This document shows, piece by piece, positions 36,168 to 47,147 of a DNA stretch of 64,000 bases. The stretch comes from Gigaspora rosea (lineage: Eukaryota; Glomeromycota; Glomeromycetes; Diversisporales; Gigasporaceae): the NCBI GenBank assembly GCA_003550325.1, contig QKWP01000063.1, positions 83,420 to 147,419 on the forward strand, in the 5' to 3' direction. The notes under the pieces were generated by a model, which was not told where the DNA came from, searched no databases, and saw only the letters and a list, made by a program, of their open reading frames with translations. Position 1 is the first letter of the stretch; every line of letters begins with the position of its first letter. Made by a program: the position numbers and the translations under genes.

Positions 36168-36395
36168 ATTAAGTAGAACATCTGTAGTTTCGTGAATAAT
36201 AGTGATTAAGTCAGGATCAACCCTTTGTGTCAAAGTGAATGATCTGAAGAGGGATAAGTTTTCTAATCTTATACTTTATAATTGCCTTTGTTTTTTAATA
36301 ATTTATGCTTTGAGTCTGCTCACAGTCATGTTAAAGTCTAGAGATTTTTATTTTATTCTTGGGCATAAATTCCCAAGTAGATTTAATAGTTAGGT
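36168..36395 (+). repeat. Dispersed repeat family R1, copy A (empty site)
   Basis: This about 228-bp sequence starts ATTAAGTAGAACATCTGTAG and ends TAGATTTAATAGTTA. It matches 41395-41905 except that the latter carries an inserted MITE. The open frame at 36202-36393 falls inside it and is not supported as a gene. Confidence 0.75.
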
Positions 36396-36600
36396 CATGC
36401 AAGGTTGATTTTTTGTCCGCTGTCCCATTTTTTCAATTTTTTCAATTTTTTTTTTAGTTCCCAATTGTGCCAATTGTTCGATTTATGACAACTATTTTTT
36501 TCCACATTTTCATCTGGTATCACCCTATAGTGACCTTAATTTCTCATAATTGTCTGATAGGACTGATAGTAAAATATGACTGCCAGCCTAATTTTTTGAT
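36391..36600 (+). repeat. Diverged relative of the 35163 MITE (left half)
   Basis: TAGGTCATGCAAGGTTGATT, a CAATTGTGCCAATTGTTC-like stretch, GTATCACCCTATAGTGACCT and GATAGGACTGATA follow the same order as in 35161-35360. No matching right end was found, so this copy is truncated or decayed. Confidence 0.5.
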
Positions 36601-38590
36601 TCCTTGTTACTAAATAATAATAATCATAAGTGATTTAAAGGTAGAGAGTATGTCACTCATTTTTCATATGATTTTTGTGGTACAAGAGAAAATCATATGT
36701 TGCAAAAAATACACCCCTGATAAAAATTTTTAAGATCACAATTATCCCTTGCCAAAATTTCTTGGCATGTAAATTAAAACCTCTATTTATAGTAGGGAAA
36801 TTTCTAGAAACAGTATTATTTTAAAAAAATATACTTGTATATGTAGTAAAACTTTTTTGGGTTAACCCAAAATTTTCTGGGTTACCCTGAAAGTTCCTTT
36901 GAAATTTTCTGCGTAGTAATTTATTCTATCAGATTTCTAGAATAAATAGTTTACCCAATCATATTCCCGTATTCGTAAAAGCCAACCGTGGTATGAAAAC
37001 TTCCCTTACGGTTCTCTATTTCATTTTCAAATATATAAAACTTTTCTTTTAAACATCTAAATAAATAAAATTTAACTTTTTAATATTTATATTAAAAAAA
37101 AAAAGGAAAGGCAACAAAGAAACAAAAGTAAGTCAAAGTCGGAAGCGAAAGATATATATTTATATAGTGTGTTTCGTTATATAATTTTAAAAAAGCCTCT
37201 AACCATATATAATTTGTATGTGCAAAAGCAACTTTCTAGAATCCAGGACTTGATCACAAAGCTGCTTTTAAACTTGTCATGAGGCTTAGGCCAAATCGTA
37301 AGTTCTTTCGAAAAAGAAATGATCTTTTGAATCTTTTTTTTACATTGATTACTGTCGTAATGCATTTTTTTAGGACCGAAAATCTTAAGTACAAGAACCA
37401 AAGTCAAAAACAGGAATGAGTACGGGCTTTCAAGACTTTATAATATTTTCTGCATTTACTTTTGCTTGCTAAGTTTCCTTTCAACACATAAATATATATA
37501 AATTATGTAAAACTTTTAATGACATTCATAGGTAACCGTTATAAATATGGAATTGGAGTTAAAAAGAGTGAACATAAGACATTCGTTTACTATCAAAAAT
37601 CTTCAGAGATAGGACTTATTATACATGAAACGAAGGCATTTATTATCAAAATCAGCAATGATATGACACGCTAGTGAAACAAAAGTTAGATATTGTTACC
37701 ATTATAGAATCGGGTTGAGGGGGATAATTAGAAGGAGGACACAGGCAGGGAGTGTTCAACAAGTTCATGAGCAAACAAGAATAATTTGTTTTTCTCGTGC
37801 AACTCGTTAAGACACACAGTGTAAATAGGAAGACATGCTTGATTGTACATATCAAGTTCAAGCAATATTTTTTTTAAATTAAAAATATTAAGAAATAAAT
37901 CTTATACAATAAATATCCATTAAATATATACTTAGTTGTGACTTCAAGACATTTTTTGAATCGACATTAAGTATATAATTCATCTGCATGACTTAATAAT
38001 ATATCAACATTGTTTGATAATCGAATTTATTTTCTAATTCTAATTGTGCTTCTTGAATTTCTGTTACGTGTTCATACTATTTAACATATAACAAGCATGG
38101 CGAAACATACTATATCTGCTAAATAAAAGGTCTAATAGTGTTTGGATAGATAGCAAACCTTCTTTAGCAATAATATGTAATTCATTTTGATAAAATATGC
38201 TTCTTCATATTCTAATTGTTCATCGAATTTTAAATGTTATAAAATCCAGCTAAGATAAAACGGGTTCAAAAATAAAAGAAACCCTTAAAACACATAATTC
38301 ATTTTTAACTAAAATCTGATCTTATTTATTAGTAACAATTTTTAACTACAAATCTATTTTTTCTCTAAACTTCTAACTAAATACGACCTGAATGCATTTT
38401 TAGTCCCAAACCCTATTTATAGCTAAAATCCATTCCTACCCGCCTGATCCTAGCCTGATTTTTAATTAAACCAACCCTAAATAAATTCAACCTGTAAGTA
38501 TAAAAAATTATTTCTTAATCATTTGAATTAAAAACAACAAAAAAATTCTCTAACCAAAAACATAAACATTATCTACTATTAAAATTCCTA
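36601..38590. other. AT-rich intergenic region
   Basis: No supported gene. It holds small palindromes (GGGTTAACCC near 36860; TCATATGATTTT/AAAATCATATG near 36665-36700). The minus-strand open frames at 37177-37407 and 37652-37861 lack any recognisable feature. Confidence 0.45.
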
Positions 38591-38609
38591 TAAAACGAGG
38601 ACACGAAAC

Positions 38610-38930
38610 TACTCAAAGCGACGAGTTTGCAACAAAGCTCAAATAATACAATGATACAAAACAACACCAAAACTGGTGACACTGCAACGATTAGTACGGA
38701 CCTAGGATAAAAAAAGTACAGTATTAAAAAATTTAATGTAACCCTTAGAGTACATATATATTAATTCAAAAAGAAGAAACACCTCAGCAACATGGAACTG
38801 CACAAATGACGAGTTTGCAAGAAAGCTCCAATAACACAATGATACAAAATGACACGCAAACCGGTGACACCAGCGACAATTAGTATGTACCTAGGATAAA
38901 AAAAGTAAAAAAGAATAAGAAAAGATAAAA
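38610..38930 (+). repeat. Two-copy tandem repeat, period about 190 bp
   Basis: GACGAGTTTGCAA, then AGCTC-AATAA, ACAATGATACAAAA, CCGGTGACACC-like and CCTAGGATAAAAAAAGTA, appears twice (about 38619 and 38808). The second copy differs by scattered changes. GACGA words relate it weakly to the degenerate array at 53580-54310. Confidence 0.65.
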
Positions 38931-41392
38931 AAAAAAGTATCGATTATTATAGAAAATTCTAAATCTTCGATTTTCTACGATTTCCATCTGCATTACACAA
39001 AAAAATAATATCATATTTCTATTAAAATTATTTTTAAAATATTTTTATTAATTAATTTTTGACCAATCAGAATACAAGAAATTAAATAATATCATATTTC
39101 TATATATAAAAATGATCATCATACCCTCTACCCTTAAAATGAATTATTCCAGTTTGCTTTTTAATAATATGGTTGGTTGAATTATTAAATTACAAATTAC
39201 TAGGGCTAATTAAATGTTGACTAAAACAATATGAATTTATAAGACTGTCAAAGTGCAATCATCCTGGATCAACTTGACGAAACTAAGATAATTTTATCTA
39301 TATCGATCCAAATAAATATAAAATTATATTTTCCTGACTTAAATTATGAATTAATTGATAAAATTTAATAAGAAAACTATATTAAAATGTAAAAAGACAG
39401 TTCGCTACAATAAATATTCAAGACATCTTTTAAGTTAAATTTGATCTTGTTTCTTTATCATTAATCGATTATTGCATGTACAAACTATTTATTTCCGTAT
39501 CATGCTCAGTGAATTTCCAAAACAAATTCTTGTAGATAGTCAGTTCTTTTACCTTAATCTTAGTAATGTCATTTTAGTTAAAGAATATATAAAGAATTGC
39601 TTCTTGTAATGTGAAGGATTAACATTAGGGTAACTTTTATATCATTATAATCATTATTAAAAATTATGGTTTATTGTTGTTTTACACAATTAAAAGGTGT
39701 TGGCTTGATTAGATAGAAGTGTTGTTATTGTTTTTAGCTGTATACTTAATGCTCACTACTTTTACAACATGCATCATATAATGATGAAAAGATAAATTAG
39801 TATGCATTAGAATTATCACAATTTTTATCATAAATTACTATAAAAATTCTGTTACAAACTTACTCAGCATATAATACATTTTAAGATTGAGTTTGCAACA
39901 AAACTATTGTAGCTTCTATCAAGAATTACAGTAAAAATTCTCAAACAAAACTTGCTCGTTATTCTAATAATTACAATATATAGTTAGGGTTGAGTTAGTT
40001 CATGTTGAAATTATTATAGCTTCTATTATTATTTACTGATATGTAACTCACAAATGCATGTTATTAACATTGTCTATGTCTCAATTTAATTTCAAATGTG
40101 AATGATGAACGGAAGCTGATTTTTTAAATCTCAAAATACAAAGTGTACATAACAAATGAAAGTTGTTTTTTTAATAAAAAAAGTATATTATTAATTTGTA
40201 GTAATAGATTAATTACTAATTATGACAAAACTATTATGACATTAACATGCATACAGATTTAAATAGTATCATTCTGATCATATTTTAAATTTTCACATGG
40301 TCTGATTATAGTTTTAGGATTTAGAAAATAAAAAACAGCAAAGTGCCAAAAACATTTTATTACTATCGATAACTAATAATTGAAAAACATCGAACATCAA
40401 TTATATAAACCCTTTATTACTGTATTATAAATAATTAAACAGGCATAATTTCAAAAAAAGTATCCCATACTATTAGTCAATTACAATATATAAATTTATT
40501 ATATTATAAATCGGACATATTTAACTCTACCTCGATCATATACTTTTGTAATTTATACATCATAATTATCGATTAATCATTCATGATTATTTGATGACAT
40601 GTCAGAAACTTGTGATGTCCAGTTTGTAAATCAAACCTGTACCAAAAATGTTAAATGACGTTATTCCTTACCTTGGTTTGATTTAATGAATTTTGTCAAT
40701 TCAATTTTGACAAACACCCATCACATAGTATAAATTTGTATAATTAACACTACTATATTTAATCATTAAATATTATAATTTGAACATCATAAATCTATTA
40801 ATTATGATTAAAAAATTCATTAAAATAATATCATTATCTTAATATTACAAAGTAAAGTACGTACGCAAAATAATACAATCATTCTTTCTTTTCCAAAAAA
40901 TTTTATCGGTATCAATAACTGATAACAATCGAAAGCCATAAAACATTAGTCACATAACTTCCTTTTTAGAAATACAAGGAAACAGTTTCATATATCATAA
41001 TATTTTATTATTATTCAGTATAGGATACATTTTAAAATCAGATCATATATGAATTAATTAGCAATAATAAACAGGCATAATTTCAAAAAAAAAAAGTATC
41101 TCATATTTAGTCATAGTCAAGTTACAACATATAAATGTCATTTTTAAAAGTGTATTTACTAATCACAACATATTTACAAACAATCATGAGTATATTCCCA
41201 CACTATTATTTACATTGCATGTGTCATCATCCTGTGTCATCAAAATCACCATAACACTTGCCTGAATTAGAAAAATGAAAACTATTACCCACACTAAAAG
41301 AATTCTTCAAAAATTAGCATAGTGAATATTAAAAAAGTTGAATGAAAACTATCCCTCACATATTTCATATTACACAAGAAATGATTATACTG
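38931..41392. other. AT-rich intergenic region
   Basis: No coding potential seen. Two loosely similar blocks, near 40440 and 41070, share AGGCATAATTTCAAAAA and a following AGTCAAxTTACAAxATATAAAT-like stretch, suggesting an old dispersed repeat. Confidence 0.45.
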
Positions 41393-41394
41393 GT

Positions 41395-41905
41395 ATTAAG
41401 TAGAACGTCTGTAGTTCCATGATCAACAGTGATCAAGTTAGGACAACCCTTTGTGCCAAAGTGAATGATCTGAAAAAGGTATAAGTTTTCTAATCTTACA
41501 CTTTGTAATTGCCCTAATTTTTTAATAATTTAGGGACACTTTAAGAACAAGTACCCTAGTGATAATCACGAATGATCACCCTCAAATTTATCACTCGATT
41601 AATTTGATTGGCCAGAAAATGTAAACAAATCAGGTGATCTTTAGGGTAAGGGTGAAATTACTAAAAAATAGTAACCCTAATTCTATAGAACCTCCTAGAA
41701 TTAGGGTTACTATTTTTAGTAATTTCACCCTTACCCTAGGGATATGTAATAAAATCAAGGGTGATCATTCGTAATTATCACTGGGTACTTGTTCTTAAAT
41801 CTTCCCATAATTTATACTTTGAGTCTTGCTCACAGTCGTGTTAAAGTTTAGAGATCCTTATTTTATTCTTGGACATAAATTCATGAGTAAATTTAATTGT
41901 TAAGT
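41395..41905 (+). repeat. Dispersed repeat family R1, copy B (interrupted)
   Basis: Same sequence as 36168-36395, split at ATAATTTA by the element at 41533-41806. The outer parts are about 85-90 percent alike to copy A by eye. Confidence 0.75.
41533..41806. mobile_element. 274-bp MITE with 8-bp target duplication and central hairpin
   Basis: Ends read GGGACACTTTAAGAACAAG and (inward) GGGAAGATTTAAGAACAAG. The target duplication ATAATTTA is exact (41525-41532 and 41807-41814), and copy A of the host repeat has a single ATAATTTA at the same place. The centre (41643-41685 with 41696-41738) is a nearly perfect 42-bp-arm hairpin starting AGGGTAAGGGTGAAATTACT. Eight-bp duplications suggest hAT-type transposition (inference). 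Confidence 0.85.
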
Positions 41906-42113
41906 CTTTTTCAAAGTAAATATTAAATAACTTGAATAACTTAAGTACATCAATAATCTTTAAATAGGTAATAATGAATATTAATAAATTTAAATATTTT
42001 TAATCTTAAGCATATTGATTAATAATTTTTTTAATCAATCAAGTACTAGCATTTACGCTTGCATTTCCAATAAATATAGATTTTATTTGTAATATAGTAA
42101 GGCCAGACCAAGT

Positions 42114-42310
42114 TGATTATGTGTTTTACATTACCCCGCTTAGAGCATGTCTCATAGTCTTATGTATATTTATCAAATTTTTAGAAAATTTTATATTGTC
42201 ACGGAACAATTTGGAAAAATTTTTTTTGAAAAAAAATTTTTTAAAATTTTACTATGTGAACTAACCTTTCTTTTTCTGGAGGGAGAGGGGTAATGTAAGA
42301 CACATAATCA
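42114..42310. mobile_element. ~197-bp MITE
   Basis: Arms of 24 bp (42114-42137 and 42287-42310) start TGATTATGTGTTTTACATT and differ at one position. AT-rich interior; target duplication unclear. Confidence 0.6.
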
Positions 42311-42325
42311 ATATTACAGTTAATA

Positions 42326-42954
42326 TAATATTTAATTCTATTTTAATAGATAAATATTTAGGTCATTCGAAGTTAATTATCTGGTTAACATACTGTTAAC
42401 ATCACTTTTCAGGACTCTCAGAAGAAGAGGCAAATGAACGAATATATAAAATGAACAAACTGTAGTGAATCTTTTATAAACAAATTGATTTCAAGTTAAA
42501 TTTAGTCCAGAGATTTTAGTTGAGTTGCTAAATAGGTCAGATAAATTTGATTCAATAAAACATATATTCCTCTTATAAAAGAAAGAAGTAAAAAAAATTA
42601 ATAAATAAAAATTATATAATGCATTTATCCAAGAAAAAGACTTTGTGCATATTTTTATTTTTTGCGCAAATTTAATTTTCTGCACAGATCTATAACAATT
42701 AACAATCAATAATCTGCGCAGATTGTAAATAGGCAAAATTCTCTAATAGGATCGCATCATTTTAAAGTATGCAGCTAGTGAAAATACCCATATTTTTTAG
42801 TATACAGTATATATAGTATTTATATGTATAAAAAATTAAGATTATATAATAAAATTAAATAAGTATCAATATTTTAATTTTTTTAATGTTGTCTATATTA
42901 TAATTAATGGGTATCTGTAAGCCCTTTGTACTAAATTTAGTACAGTGTTATATT
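42326..42954. other. AT-rich region left of the LTR element
   Basis: No supported gene; the minus-strand open frame at 42491-42736 lacks features. ACAGT at 42942-42946 may relate to the LTR element's target duplication. Confidence 0.4.
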
Positions 42955-43659
42955 TGTATAATTTTAGTATCATTTTAAAATATTAGTATTAGGAAAATAT
43001 CATAAAAATATAAGAAAAGTATAAATTTTATCGAAGTAATCAAATCTGTAGTATTAATATTATTAGGAAAACTTTTCTCCGTTCTCAAAAAGGAGTTATT
43101 TTCATTAATAACTCGTTATCATATCTCGTTATTATAACTCGTTATCATAACTCGTTATTATAACTCGTTATCATATCTCGTTATTATAACTCGTTATCAT
43201 ATCTCGTTATTATAACTCGTTATCATAACTTGTTATTATATCTCGTTATTATATCTTGTTATAGAGAAAATTCTAAGTTTTTACAGATATATAAACCCTG
43301 TTTTTTCTCTCAAGTCAAAGCAGGTTCTGTTCTTTAATTCTTTTCCTTTATAAAAATATTTGTACTTAAAAATCGTATATTTAATAAACTGATATTATTC
43401 TTTAAAATATAAAGCCATCGCCTTTATATTCTTTGATCCTTTATCCATCGTATAAATGACCTTTATTTTGTTGATTATTAATCTATTTGGTTGAATTATT
43501 ATTCTCTTATATTTTTGTCAACACATTATTTTCTTTAGTATTATTAATTCTGGATTTATTGACTTTTATTATTGACTTCTTTGATATTATATACATTTCT
43601 TACCCTCTTACATATTAAGTCAAGTGAATAGTTTCTTGCCTAAATGTTATTATATTACA
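42955..43659 (+). repeat. 5' LTR
   Basis: It has TG...CA termini. It differs from the 3' LTR mainly by about 29 extra bases (GTAGTATTAATATTATTAGG and onward, near 43050) and scattered substitutions. It contains the 13-bp array at 43109-43266 followed by the likely transcription start region (ATATATAAACCCTG near 43287). Confidence 0.9.
43109..43266 (+). repeat. 13-bp tandem array in the 5' LTR
   Basis: Twelve units of the form ATAACTCGTTATC or ATATCTCGTTATT. The 3' LTR holds twelve too (about 52024-52180), although the unit order differs. The array sits upstream of the TATA-like ATATATAAACC, where promoter elements of an LTR lie. Confidence 0.85.
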
Positions 43660-44237
43660 GTTTTGGCGATGACAACAGGACCTATAACTTCTTGTGTTTG
43701 TGATTTCCAATTTATTTTCTTAAATTTGTTGTATTTGTGATTTTTAAATTTTTATATCAGTTTAGTTTTTGGATTAAAATTTTTTTTTGGTTAAATTTTT
43801 TTGGAATAATGCTTTCTTATATAGTTGCAACTCTTTTCTTTATTCTCTTTCTTTCTTCTTTTCTTTTCTTATTTTCTTTTAAATTTTCTTTATTTTTTTT
43901 AGCTAGCTACATCAAACTATTTTTAAATTTTTCTTTACCCCTTCTTATTATCGTAACACAAAGCTTCTTTTTAATTATGCAAAAATCAATTTAAATTACA
44001 CAAAGTTTAAATTACTCGTACTAGTTAGAATGATATAGATCTTTGATTTTTGAGTAACATTACACGAAACAAAATTTACAGTATTGAAGTTCTATTTTAT
44101 ATTATATATATTATCCTATAACTAATTTCTTAAAATATTAGTTAAATTTTAACCTATTATTATTATTTATTATCAAAGTTCTTTGATTTCTTTCTATCTT
44201 CTCTCGTATACCTTAATATTAACTTCGTACTTGCTAT

Positions 44238-47012
44238 ATGCAACCCTTCTCACAGAAATACTTTGATTTCGCTTGGTATTTTCTTGATCATATTCCTACT
44301 AACGAGGAATATAATAATCTAATTAAAACCCTTAAATCAACTATTGACCAACTCCAATTCGGATCATCTTTAAACTCTCGACAAATCGAAATTTTATTTA
44401 AATATTCTAAATTCTCTGACTTCTCTTGGGGAAACGGCAAATCATATCCTACATCTGAGGACCTTTGGGATAACGGACGAGTTATTGATCAAGGCTTTCA
44501 AACCCCTTTCTATCAAACTATTGACTATTTAGAATTTCCAACTCCAGATAACCCTCAAGGTATCCCTTATCCAACTACTGCAACACCACAAGTCAAACCC
44601 TTACTTCGACGTACTTATACTTCATACCAGTGTGCAAATTTGAAATTGTATGAAAAAGAATTACATAATAACATTAAATCAACTGATAGCATAAACGATC
44701 TATTTAAATATCGTCAATTCCACGGCTTTTCCACAATCTTTAATTAAACCTCTTTATGAATATTGACAAATACAAACAACAAATAGCTAATCATAATTTC
44801 TTATATGAAACTAATTGATCAATAAGCCGAAGAAGATATAAAGAGAGACCTGATCCCAGTTGTTCTGCTTGTCACCCTACCAAAGAGTACTATATTACTG
44901 AAGAATTTTATAGATTTTGGAATTGGTTTCACTTTACTTATAAGGCTGAAAACCTTTCTGCTTATACTGTTGATTATTTTAACAACACCTACCGATTACC
45001 TATAACTGAAGATTTAATACCCCATATTTATCGATTAATAACCACTGTTCAATATCAAAATAACCAACCCCTACAAGAATTTGATTTAATTGTATTAGAA
45101 GTAATTGAAAAGTGGCAACAAACTTGTGGATTCATTGATTCTCCTGCACCAACAGAAATACTAAAAATAAATCATTCAGATAATTCAGAAGATTCCAACA
45201 GAGCTATTAACCTTGAAGACCATTCTGAAGAAAATTCTGAGGAAAATTTTGAAGAAAACTCTATATCTTCTCACTCTTCCAATCCATCTATACCCACTAT
45301 AAATAATCAAATTGAACAAAATCATAATCAAATAAGACGAAGCCTATATAATACTCGACAAATTCTTAGTCAAATAAAGGAAACCATCAAAATAACGATT
45401 ATATCCTCACCACAGAAGAATCTAGCTCATCCACTTCCAATAATAATAGCTATCAAACCACATCTGACCATCTAATTGATACCGACAACCTCCAATTTTC
45501 TGATATTAACAATTCAACTATCAATAAACCTCCAATTAATAATTATTTTGACGATAATATTTTCTCTAGTCTTGTTAGTCAATTAGAAAATTTAACTATG
45601 TCTTAAAGTGGTAGAAACAACAATAGACGAACTGATCAAAATGATAATCTGCTTCATTTTGATGATGATGATAGAATGACTAATTTATATATAAATGACA
45701 ACTCTCAAAGAGGCGCAGAAAATAGACAGTGCCTATCAGACCAAGTAATAATAATGAAGAACGTCAAAATGATGATAATGATGATGATAATGAAGAGGAT
45801 GAATTTAATGCTGAGGATGCTATAAAAAGCATTTAAAAGAATTAAAAGAAATTGTTAATAATAACACCGAAAGACCAACTGCGCTACCAATCCAAAAGAA
45901 TATAAAATGATTGACTTTCCTACTTTCTCTGGTAACCAGAATGGAGACCTAGTTGAATGGGTTGAAGCTTTTACTCGAGCATGTGTTGGTAATAACATTT
46001 CTGAAAATAGACGACTCGCTATAGTTCCTAATTTCTTTAAAGCAATGCTCTATCCTGGTATAATCAAAATCGGTTCAACTTTACCTACTGGGACAATGAC
46101 ACCCATACAAACCACTCCTTCATTCAACTTTTCTCTCGAAAGTTTAGAGATCCATTCAAAGTATCCCAATGGCATTATACGTTAAGGAGTAAAAAACAAA
46201 AACCAGGAGAGACTGTCGATGCTTATAATTCTGCCCTTGAAGAGTTATGGCGAAGAGTCGATCCCAATAATAATTATCCTGAAGTAGACAAAATCCAACA
46301 ATTTGTGGATGGATTGAGACAAGAATTCCAAATACCTGTACAATCAGTAAACCCAATAACTATTAATCAAGCAGTAAATAAAGCCAAAGCTATCAAAGTA
46401 GCTTACTCTAAAGGAAGTTCCTTATCGGCTTATTCCTTATTACCTACTACCTACCAACCACAATTCTTTGGAGGATACACTGGTCTAAATCAACCCATCA
46501 TGCCTGTTCAACCTCAACATAGTCTACGTGATGACTTAATGGAAGCAGTTCAATATGTTACTAGAACCATGCAGAATCATAATCAGAATCGAAACTCTCA
46601 AACCCAACAAAAGAATTCCTCTCAAAATAATAATAACAATTATAGAAACAATAATAATAACTACAGGAATAACAATAACAACAATTATAGACCACCCCAA
46701 CAAAGAAATAACAATTGTTTGAGGTGTAATCGACCTGGTCACTTTGCTGCTAACTGTTCCGCCCCTTTCTGTACCAACTGTCAACAGATTGGACATGGTA
46801 CTCGAAATTGTCGTTTTAATCATAATTGGAGAAATAACAACAATAACAATTATAACAACAACAATTATAATCGAAATAATAACCGTAATAATAATAATAA
46901 CCGAAGAAACAATAACAATTATAATAACAATAATTTCAATAATAACAATAACAATCCTCCTTCCAACAATAATAATAATCATAACAATAACCAAAACCAA
47001 AAAAAATAACAA
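44238..47012 (+). pseudogene. Ty3 gag region with two zinc knuckles
   Basis: Open pieces are 44238-44747, about 44756-45470 (one TGA early), 45907-46185 and 46305-47009. The capsid-like part (FSGNQNGDLVEWVEAFTRAC; ETVDAYNSALEELWRRVD) resembles the retrotransposon gag family. Two knuckles follow, CLRCNRPGHFAANC and CTNCQQIGHGTRNC, both C-x2-C-x4-H-x4-C, set within very long asparagine runs. Gag packages element RNA into particles. Frames shift near 44750, 45400-45900 and 46170, so no full Gag is made. A 5' T-rich open frame (43737-43994) is low-complexity and not included. Confidence 0.75.
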
Positions 47013-47045
47013 TAATTATAATAATAATAATGATAACAATCAACA
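46624..47045 (+). repeat. (AAT/AAC)n poly-asparagine tract in gag
   Basis: Long runs of AAT and AAC triplets flank and separate the zinc knuckles, coding for N-rich stretches with interspersed Y and R. The pure triplet runs are prone to slippage. Confidence 0.85.
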
Positions 47046-47147
47046 AAGACAACATTTAAACTAGAAATAGCATCTCCAGAGGGTGAGCATGCTAAAGTCC
47101 GAAAACCCTCAATTGATAATAACAATGAAGATGTTTATGCATTCTTA

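Noticed and set aside
43737..43994. T-rich open frame between 5' LTR and gag
   Set aside because: Composition alone explains the F/L/S-rich peptide; no match to gag in the following frames.
46536..47064. Ile/Val-rich frames over the poly-Asn tract
   Set aside because: Off-frame shadows of (AAT/AAC)n repeats.
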